Shown one piece after another: positions 33,876-39,829 of a DNA stretch of 39,829 nucleotides (position 1 is the stretch's first letter; each line of letters begins with the position of its first letter). The translations under genes were made by a program, and so were the position numbers. Source of the DNA: Planctomycetota bacterium (lineage in GTDB: Bacteria > Planctomycetota > PUPC01 > JACPCR01); contig JAQBXN010000078.1 of NCBI GenBank assembly GCA_027625095.1, positions 1 to 39,829 on the forward strand. Direction: 5' to 3'. The notes under the pieces are model-generated. The model did not search any database and was not told the DNA's origin. It saw only the letters and a program-made list of their open reading frames with translations.

Positions 33876-34537
33876 TGTCAGAGGAGGGTGAACGCGACCA
33901 CGCGGAGAAACTGTGCCATCCGCGCTGGGCTCTCACCCTAAAACGCGTCATCGATCTGAGCGTTGCAGTGCTGGCGGTAGTTCTACTATCGCCGCTTTTT
34001 CTTTTAATAGCGCTTCTCATCAAGGTTGGATCACCCGGTCCGATTTTTTATCGGGGAGTGCGTGCAGGTCTCCGGGGACGAACTTTCCGGATTCTTAAAT
34101 TCAGGTCTATGGTTACTGATGCAGAGCAATTAGGTGGCCCAACGACGGGAACGAATGACGCGCGCGTTACCGGAATCGGCAGTTTTCTGCGAAAAACGAA
34201 ACTCGATGAATTCCCACAGTTTATCAATGTGCTGACTGGGGAGATGAGCCTTGTTGGACCACGCCCGGAAGTGCTGGAGTACGCGAATGCCTTCAAGGGA
34301 GAGGAAAAACTGATTCTTGAGATGCGGCCAGGTATTACCGACTATTCTTCCATTGAATTTGCGAATCTGGACGAACTTGTCGGAGACGAAGATCCCGATG
34401 CCTATTTCCGTGAGTATATTCTGCCTCTCAAGAATCAACTGCGAATTAAGTATGTCAAAGAATGGAGCCTTGGATCGGACTTCGTGATTCTCTGGAATAC
34501 ATTATTTCGTGTAATCCGAAGGGCTCTCTCGTCATGA
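33875..34537 (+). CDS. Canonical sugar transferase (phosphoglycosyl transferase)
   Basis: A 220-residue monotopic phosphoglycosyl transferase that starts a repeat unit by moving a sugar-1-phosphate to undecaprenyl phosphate. It has the single N-terminal re-entrant helix (DLSVAVLAVVLLSPLFLLIALLIKVGSPGPIFYRGVRAG), RILKFRSMV, the catalytic D111-E112 in TKLDEFPQFINVLTGEMSLVGPRPEVLEY, and RPGITDYSSIEF. The ATG overlaps the upstream methyltransferase stop and has GGAAGGG before it, which decides the start over the longer open frame. Its stop overlaps the next ATG (ATGA). It is the second phosphoglycosyl transferase of the locus. Confidence 0.92.
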   Translation: MSEEGERDHAEKLCHPRWALTLKRVIDLSVAVLAVVLLSPLFLLIALLIKVGSPGPIFYRGVRAGLRGRTFRILKFRSMVTDAEQLGGPTTGTNDARVTGIGSFLRKTKLDEFPQFINVLTGEMSLVGPRPEVLEYANAFKGEEKLILEMRPGITDYSSIEFANLDELVGDEDPDAYFREYILPLKNQLRIKYVKEWSLGSDFVILWNTLFRVIRRALSS

Positions 34538-35475
34538 ATCACCTGGGTATGAAGCGCCTCGGCAATCACGGACCGGAGGTGACGCGTCTTGCGCTGGGGT
34601 GCTGGGCGACCGGCGGCCACGGCTGGGGTGAGGTGAGTGATGAAGATTCAGTTTCGACGATCCAACTCGCGTTTGATGAGGGAATAAACTTTTTCGACAC
34701 CGCGGATGTTTACGGCCTTGGTCACTCGGAAACACTCCTCGCACAAGCCCTCGGCGAAAATCGCCACGACGTCGTGATTGCGTCTAAGGGTGGCCTCGCC
34801 TGGGACGAGTCTGGCAAGACGCAGAAGGACTGTTCACCCGGACACTTGAAACGGGCGTTGGAAGGAAGCCTGCGGCGAATGAAGCTGGAGTCCATTCCGC
34901 TTTATTACGTTCATTGGCCTGATGGAAATACCCCTATATCCGCAACAATGACCGCGCTCGCGGGATTTCGCGATGCCGGCCTAATCCAGTACATTGGCGT
35001 TTCGAATTTCTCTCAAGATCAACTCGAGGAAGCTCTTCAAATCACATATGTTGATGCCATTCAAATTCAGATGAGTATTCTGGACAGGACTAAGGCATTG
35101 GGGATCCTACCGGTCTGCCAACGGGCAGGTACAGGTCTTGTTACATGGGGCTCGCTGGCAGATGGGTTGTTGACCGGGAAGTTCACCGCGGACTCTACGT
35201 TTCCTGGCAACGACCATCGAAGCCGCTCTTCTAATTTTCAACCGCCTCTCTTTCTGGATAACCTTCGCAAGGTAGAAATCATCCGTGAAGTGGCTGCCAG
35301 AAACGGTGTGTCTGTGGCCCAGGTTTCCCTGCGTTGGCTACTGGAAACGGAAGATGTGTCTACCGTGCTGTTTGGTGCAAAGAATCCCAACCAATTGAAG
35401 GACAACCTAGGATCTGTAGGTTGGACCCTTTCTCGGAATGACTATCGTCAGATCGAATCCTTGCATTACAACTGA
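34534..35475 (+). CDS. Aldo/keto reductase
   Basis: A 313-residue NAD(P)H-dependent TIM-barrel reductase. The catalytic tetrad is complete: D55 and Y60 in FFDTADVYG, K85 in ASKGG, and H127 in YYVHWPD. The cofactor region near the end (STVLFGAKNPNQLKDNLGSVGW) is also present. ATG 34534 overlaps the previous stop (ATGA), so it is probably translated with the sugar transferase. In this cluster it may reduce a keto group on a nucleotide sugar or on the product of the TPP enzyme that follows 12 bp downstream; this is inferred from position. Confidence 0.9.
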   Translation: MNHLGMKRLGNHGPEVTRLALGCWATGGHGWGEVSDEDSVSTIQLAFDEGINFFDTADVYGLGHSETLLAQALGENRHDVVIASKGGLAWDESGKTQKDCSPGHLKRALEGSLRRMKLESIPLYYVHWPDGNTPISATMTALAGFRDAGLIQYIGVSNFSQDQLEEALQITYVDAIQIQMSILDRTKALGILPVCQRAGTGLVTWGSLADGLLTGKFTADSTFPGNDHRSRSSNFQPPLFLDNLRKVEIIREVAARNGVSVAQVSLRWLLETEDVSTVLFGAKNPNQLKDNLGSVGWTLSRNDYRQIESLHYN

Positions 35476-35487
35476 AGAATTTACGAT

Positions 35488-37533
35488 ATGGGATCAACCA
35501 TGAATATGATGCCGCCGGCAACTGAGCCGAATTTCGAGTCCGATGGACTGTCGCCCAATCTTCTTATCGCAATGCTTCGTGGAATGATGCGTATTCGCGA
35601 GTTTGAATTGACGCTCAAGGAGAATCTGGAGCCGACGAAACGTATCTCAACCCCCTGCCATCTCTATATCGGTCAGGAAGCCGTCGCCGTGGGCGTGTGC
35701 TCCAACCTCAACGATCAGGACATGATATTTGGCAACCACCGCTCACATGGACATTATTTGGCTAAAGGCGGTGACATGGGTGCCGCCATGGCCGAAATCT
35801 TCTGTAAGCAGACTGGATGCTCCAGCGGACGCGGGGGCTCAATGCACTTGGTTTCCGTGGAGAAGGGTATCCTGGGAACCAGCTCTATTGTTGGCGGAAC
35901 CGTTCCACTTGCAGTAGGGGCAGGGCTTTCAAAATCTTTGAGAAATCTTGATTCGGTCTCAGTTGCCTTTCATGGAGATTCAGTTCCCGAGGAAGGAGTG
36001 TGGAACGAGTCCGCAAATTTGGCTGCGATAAACAACCTCCCTGTCTTGTTTATCTGCGAGAACAACATGTATTCCACACACCTTCCTCTGGAAGAGAGGC
36101 GCGTGAAAGACAATCTCGGCGATCTGGCCGCCGCGCACGGTCTCCGAACTTCGACGGTTGACGGAAATAACGTACTAGAAGTTTATAACGCCGCAAAAAC
36201 GGAGTTGGCTCGGATTCGATCCGGTGAGGGGCCGGCGTTCATCGAGTGTCGGACTTATCGATGGCTGGGGCATGTCGGCCCGCGTGACGATCTGGATGTG
36301 GGCCTGCGCAGTGAGGAAGAAGTGAAGGCTTGGGTAAATCGTTGCCCCATCCGCCTGTTCAATGAGTATCTGATCGAGAACGGAACACTTAGCTGTGACG
36401 AAGCCGACGCTTTGACTGATGAGGTCAACGAGGAAGTGAAAGCAGCACTCACTTTCGCAGAAGAAAGCCCTAAACCAGATCCAAAAACATATCTGGACCA
36501 CATATATAAAGACAATTCAAATACGTCACTGCCTACCTTAATTGAGCTCCCGAAAGACGAGGAAAGGAGCATCCGATATGTGGAAGCTATTCGCGAGGGT
36601 CACCACCAGGCTCTTGCCCACGATGAACTCATCTATATTTTGGGACAGGGTGTAGATAATCCTTGGTGTGTCGGTACCTCAACAGAGGGCCTCCTGCAAG
36701 CATTTGGCAAAAACCGAGTCCGCGATGTACCAATCTGCGAAAATGCAATGACAGGAACAGCTATTGGCTCCGCCATGGCCGGAATGCGGCCGCTTGTTTT
36801 TCATCCTCGCATGGATTTTATGTACCTAGCAATGGACCAAATGATCAATCATTGCGCCTATTGGTTTTACATGTTCGGTGGGCAAGTTTCTGTTCCAGTT
36901 ACCATCAGGGGAATCATCAACCGTCGGGGTGAACAGGGATCTCAGCATTCCCAAAGTCCCTATGCCCTTTATGCTCACATCCCGGGCTTGAAAATCGTTA
37001 TGCCCACAACTCCTTTCGACGCTAAAGGGCTTCTGCTTAGTGCACTATTTGATGATAACCCGGTCCTTTACTTCGACGATCGCTCACTTTATGAGTCGAG
37101 TGGCAACGCACCTGAATATCCTTACCTCGTTCCGCTCGGTCGGGGCGACATTCGAAGAGGAGGCAGCGATCTTACCATTGTAGCCATATCGTGCATGGTC
37201 CAGGAAGCGCTGAAAGCGGCAGACATACTAGCCGAAAAGGGGGTCGAGGCTGAAGTAATAGATCCGCGGACCATCAAACCTATGGATTTTGATCTAATTT
37301 TAGAATCCTCCCAGAAAACCGGCCGATTAATTATCGCCGATCCCGCTTGGCCTCGTTGCGGCGTAGCTTCGGATGTTGCCGCCCGTGTCTCGCAGGAATT
37401 GTTCGGCAAACTAAAGGCCCCTGTTCAAACTGTTACGTTCCCGGACTCACCAATCCCTGCGAGCTTTGTGCTGGAGGAAGCATATTACCCTGATTGGAGT
37501 GACATCCTGAGAGTCGCAAATTCGATGTTCTGA
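35488..37533 (+). CDS. Fused alpha-beta E1 TPP-dependent dehydrogenase-like enzyme
   Basis: A 681-residue fusion of the alpha and beta E1 subunits of 2-oxo-acid/acetoin dehydrogenase complexes. Alpha part (about 25-335): NHRSHGHYLAKG with the catalytic-type His, GRGGSMH, and the thiamine-diphosphate motif GDS at 163-165 ending in NN at 192-193. Beta part (about 355-681): VPICENAMTGTAIGSAMAGMRPLVFHPRMDF with the cofactor-activating Glu, then GSQHSQSPYALYAHIPGLKIVMP, and EVIDPRTIKPMD. All expected catalytic residues appear present. No E2 acyltransferase or E3 gene lies in the window, which is odd for a true dehydrogenase complex. The enzyme may donate a two- or three-carbon unit to a sugar or make a metabolite for glycan decoration. 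It follows the aldo/keto reductase by 12 bp. Confidence 0.88.
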   Translation: MGSTMNMMPPATEPNFESDGLSPNLLIAMLRGMMRIREFELTLKENLEPTKRISTPCHLYIGQEAVAVGVCSNLNDQDMIFGNHRSHGHYLAKGGDMGAAMAEIFCKQTGCSSGRGGSMHLVSVEKGILGTSSIVGGTVPLAVGAGLSKSLRNLDSVSVAFHGDSVPEEGVWNESANLAAINNLPVLFICENNMYSTHLPLEERRVKDNLGDLAAAHGLRTSTVDGNNVLEVYNAAKTELARIRSGEGPAFIECRTYRWLGHVGPRDDLDVGLRSEEEVKAWVNRCPIRLFNEYLIENGTLSCDEADALTDEVNEEVKAALTFAEESPKPDPKTYLDHIYKDNSNTSLPTLIELPKDEERSIRYVEAIREGHHQALAHDELIYILGQGVDNPWCVGTSTEGLLQAFGKNRVRDVPICENAMTGTAIGSAMAGMRPLVFHPRMDFMYLAMDQMINHCAYWFYMFGGQVSVPVTIRGIINRRGEQGSQHSQSPYALYAHIPGLKIVMPTTPFDAKGLLLSALFDDNPVLYFDDRSLYESSGNAPEYPYLVPLGRGDIRRGGSDLTIVAISCMVQEALKAADILAEKGVEAEVIDPRTIKPMDFDLILESSQKTGRLIIADPAWPRCGVASDVAARVSQELFGKLKAPVQTVTFPDSPIPASFVLEEAYYPDWSDILRVANSMF

Positions 37534-37612
37534 ACTAATCGTTTGAGCAGGATTCGTCCACTGCGCTTAGTACGGAAACACAATCAAAGCAGCGAGCAGG
37601 AGGTTAGGTCAA

Positions 37613-37657
37613 ATGAATGCTCTAAAACTAAATGAAAAGTGCTTGCATAGAGTTTGA
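37613..37657 (+). CDS. Possible 14-codon leader peptide before ligase paralogue 2
   Basis: An AGGAGG ribosome site at about 37599-37604 precedes ATG 37613, which opens a 14-codon frame (MNALKLNEKCLHRV). Its TGA overlaps an in-frame TTG at 37654 that reads on without a stop into the ligase gene. This is the best ribosome site in the 255-bp gap. It may be a coupled leader peptide or the remains of an earlier gene start. Confidence 0.3.
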   Translation: MNALKLNEKCLHRV

Positions 37658-37788
37658 ATGACCAGCTTTGGCTTCCGCTACAGATTCTTCTGACTGAACT
37701 AAACACGGCATTCAACATCCAAACGACTGGAACTCTTGGAACTGTTTGCTCTCGGTTCCATTGCCAACACCAGGAACCTCTCAGCTAT

Positions 37789-39279
37789 ATGAAACAAAGA
37801 GACATCCTTGTCCGTGGAGTTAATTGCCTCCTGTTTGCGTTTCCTTTAGCTGCCATCGGAGTCCGACACGGGGCATCGACTATATTTGCTCTGTTCGCCT
37901 TAGTGGGAATTCTTCTCTGGTGGGATGGATGGAAGCTCTTGCCCTGTCGAGAAAGGCGGTTCATATACTCACTGTGTGTGTTCCTTGGCATAGTCTTAAT
38001 TTCGGCTCTCAGGTCAGATGACATCTCGAGAGGTCTCAGAAAATTCGAAAGGTATCTGAGAATTCTGTTCTTCGTACCAGGCCTATTGTTTCTGGTTCGG
38101 ATTCGAATTCAGAACGCGGGCAGAACCTTTTTGGCCGGATCGCTGTTAGCCGCAGTGGCTGGGTTTGGCTATGCCGCTTCTGAAGCGATCATACCGTTTG
38201 AACTCTTCAATGTACCCTTAGAGATGTCTGAAAGTCTGGAAAGGGGAGAACTTAGTCCCCAACTTCGGGAGGAATTTAGGCGGAATGGGTACCCCCTGTC
38301 TAATATAGTCGATATCTCATCCAGCGTTGGAAAATGGTCCCTGAGAGATGAAAATCAGCGGTGGGTAGAAATTACGAAAAAGGAGACGGGTCTTATAGTA
38401 AAGGGGCCTAAGCGAGTAAGGGCTGTGGGGCCATATGATTCCATCATGTTAGGCTCACTATCCATGCACCTTGCAGCCATAATTGTCGCGTGGCTGTTCA
38501 CTTCGGCTAAGCAGTGGTGGGAGAAGTTCATCGGAAGTTTTTGTATGGCATGTGCTGTCTATTGCAGCCTTTTAACTGGAACTCGTGGAGCGTGGCTGCT
38601 CATTCCGCTTCTCTTCATCACAGCCGTTATTATTTGGGTAAAAAGACTGCGGCCAAAACAATTAGTCGTTTCAATTATTGCATTAGTAGGATTGGGAATT
38701 GTGGGTCAATTCCTTCTGCCCAAGAGCGTAACATCAAGGATGGGCGCACTACCACTCGCAATAATAAACCCAGGCCAGGCCCTCTCCTCAAGTGAACGAG
38801 CAGGACTTTGGCGAATCTCACTGAGTATCTGGGCAGATTCACCTATTCTCGGCTCTGGACTTGGAGACTTCAGAAAAGATCTTATCCGAAAGATAGAGAA
38901 TAAGCAGAGTGGGATCATCGGTATTTACGACCATGCGCATAGCATATATTTTGAAGCCTTGGCACAAACCGGATTGGTTGGAACGATCGCTTTGGTTTCT
39001 GTCCTTTTGGTGTTGCCGTTTCGAAATTACATTCTCACCTGGAAAGGAACGGAAGACACAGACCTTCAATTTATCGCACTGGCAGGGATGCTCACAGTAG
39101 TTTCATTCTCTGTTTTTGGCCTGACGGAAGCCTGGTTCTCCCGAATGCCATTTGTTACATCATATGTGGTAAGCAATATGGTTTTTATGGCTGAGTCTGT
39201 CAATGCTGCCAGCAAGGCAAGCGTTGTCAAAAATTGTGGAGGATCGCGGGAAGCGACAGATCCTGAGAAGACTATTTGA
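37789..39279 (+). CDS. O-antigen ligase family membrane protein, paralogue 2
   Basis: A 496-residue multi-pass protein, paralogous to the one at 21346-22941. It shares LLTGTRGAWLLIPLL, SPILGSGLGDFRKDL, the histidine loop YDHAHSIYFEALAQTGLVG, the FSVFGLTEAWFSRMPFVTSY block and the same beta-rich insertion (WSLRDENQRWVEI). ATG 37789 is preferred because its N-terminus (LLFAFPLAAIGVRHGAS) aligns with that of paralogue 1 (FAIFVFPIVATSLKHGAT). The frame is open back to TTG 37654. It looks more AT-rich than paralogue 1, hinting at a different history. The likely role is glycan transfer from undecaprenyl diphosphate at the periplasmic face; polymerase activity is an alternative. Confidence 0.87.
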   Translation: MKQRDILVRGVNCLLFAFPLAAIGVRHGASTIFALFALVGILLWWDGWKLLPCRERRFIYSLCVFLGIVLISALRSDDISRGLRKFERYLRILFFVPGLLFLVRIRIQNAGRTFLAGSLLAAVAGFGYAASEAIIPFELFNVPLEMSESLERGELSPQLREEFRRNGYPLSNIVDISSSVGKWSLRDENQRWVEITKKETGLIVKGPKRVRAVGPYDSIMLGSLSMHLAAIIVAWLFTSAKQWWEKFIGSFCMACAVYCSLLTGTRGAWLLIPLLFITAVIIWVKRLRPKQLVVSIIALVGLGIVGQFLLPKSVTSRMGALPLAIINPGQALSSSERAGLWRISLSIWADSPILGSGLGDFRKDLIRKIENKQSGIIGIYDHAHSIYFEALAQTGLVGTIALVSVLLVLPFRNYILTWKGTEDTDLQFIALAGMLTVVSFSVFGLTEAWFSRMPFVTSYVVSNMVFMAESVNAASKASVVKNCGGSREATDPEKTI

Positions 39280-39346
39280 AGGCCTCTTCCTTTTCTCCGA
39301 TGATCCTCTTGGGGGACCTATCCCTGTAGTGTGGTGATGTCAGACC

Positions 39347-39829
39347 TCATGATAATTCACTCGAAGCAGTCGATGAACCACTACCTTTTCTACGAAATCG
39401 AAGCACCTTAAGGTGCTTCAGAATATCAGACATTTTAATAGGCGTTTTACGCCGGCCTCCCAGCCACTTCAGCTTTCCTGGTATCTCCAGAATGTTAGCT
39501 CCTTGAACTTCCATCCTGTAGAGGATTTCTAGGTACAGCTCCTTTCCCTCGCTGACCAAATCCAGAGTTCGAAGGAGATCCCCTTTGTAGCCCCTGACCA
39601 GACATGTAACAGTGGAAAGTCTATTTTGAAAAGATGGCGCAAGCAACCAGTTTGCCATGCGAGAGAAGAACAGCCTGAACCAGGGAACGTTTTCAACACG
39701 ACCTCCCTTCATGTACGCGCTGACAACAACTGTGTCGATTTCACTATTACCTTGGAATGTCTTTAGTATGTCACCAATGTGCTCCACATCGTACGACAGA
39801 TCTGCATCCAGTGTAATGACTAAGTCTCC
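39347..39829 (-). CDS. Family 2 glycosyltransferase, DPM1-like (5' end outside window)
   Basis: The C-terminal 160 residues of a GT2 enzyme; the frame runs off the right edge. The visible part begins GDLVITLDADLSYDVEHI, containing the DxD metal/donor motif of dolichol-phosphate-mannose-synthase-like enzymes, then VVVSAYMKGGRVENVPWFRLFFSRMANWLL and TCLVRGYKGDLLRTLDL, the usual acceptor-loop region. The end is charged (RFRRKGSG), with no C-terminal membrane helices. Such enzymes add sugars to polyprenyl phosphate or to lipid-linked acceptors. It converges with ligase paralogue 2, 67 bp away. Confidence 0.85.
   Translation of the reverse strand, partial: GDLVITLDADLSYDVEHIGDILKTFQGNSEIDTVVVSAYMKGGRVENVPWFRLFFSRMANWLLAPSFQNRLSTVTCLVRGYKGDLLRTLDLVSEGKELYLEILYRMEVQGANILEIPGKLKWLGGRRKTPIKMSDILKHLKVLRFRRKGSGSSTASSELS

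Noticed and set aside
39400..39419. Perfect 20-bp palindrome
   Set aside because: It lies within the coding sequence of the GT2 gene and arises from the codons of LKHLKVL; no flanking repeat suggests an element or operator.
1..39829. CRISPR arrays, rRNA and tRNA genes
   Set aside because: No regularly spaced repeats and no tRNA- or rRNA-like sequences were recognised by eye on either strand; a tRNAscan or Infernal run would settle this.

Overview
The window looks like chromosomal DNA of a Gram-negative bacterium. It carries an envelope-polysaccharide locus with Wzx/Wzy/Wzz-type and O-antigen-ligase-type proteins. The housekeeping genes (pyruvate carboxylase, CPA2 antiporter, TerC, MpsC/DUF2294) and a remnant of a bacterial eRF1-like gene suggest an Acidobacteriota-like or related soil lineage. 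That placement is inference from gene content only; there is no rRNA or tRNA gene in the window to test it.

Left part (1-10230): mostly ion and central-metabolism genes, mainly on the minus strand. In transcription order these are a CPA2 cation/proton antiporter, pyruvate carboxylase (start overlapping the antiporter stop), a CNNM/CBS protein, an MpsC-like protein and a decayed amino-acid permease. Next to them lie a carbonic-anhydrase-like gene, a DUF454 membrane protein, a TerC-family protein, and a chimeric pseudogene joining an eRF1-like fragment to a universal-stress-protein-like tail. A piece of the 3' end of the pyruvate carboxylase gene is duplicated about 1.2 kb away, upstream of mpsC.

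Middle (10185-20290): a PhyH-type dioxygenase on the plus strand converges on a minus-strand sugar operon: membrane-bound nucleotide-sugar dehydratase (CapD/WbpM type), UDP-GlcNAc 2-epimerase, tRNA-Ile lysidine synthetase (tilS), UDP-glucuronate 4-epimerase-like protein and glutamine-dependent asparagine synthase-like protein. A decay zone (18344-20289) follows. It holds an unrecognised ORF, a GT-C-type glycosyltransferase pseudogene that has lost its middle, and an IS66-family transposase remnant.

Right part (20290-39829): mostly plus-strand polysaccharide genes: Wzz-like chain-length protein, O-antigen ligase paralogue 1 (minus), a small MITE-like insertion with an 8-bp target duplication, Wzx flippase, Wzy-like polymerase, GT4, a divergent phosphoglycosyl transferase, a class-II-glutaminase/WbpG fusion amidotransferase, a second GT4, a SAM methyltransferase, a canonical phosphoglycosyl transferase, an aldo/keto reductase, a fused alpha-beta TPP-dependent E1 enzyme, O-antigen ligase paralogue 2, and a GT2 running off the edge.

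Together the genes could make UDP-ManNAc, 4,6-dehydrated HexNAc and galacturonate-type sugars, amidate or amidinate them (AsnB-like and GATase-WbpG enzymes), methylate and reduce them, assemble them on undecaprenyl phosphate, flip, polymerise and ligate them. The stretch from the fused amidotransferase to the fused E1 enzyme (29421-37533) is the best candidate for undescribed sugar chemistry.
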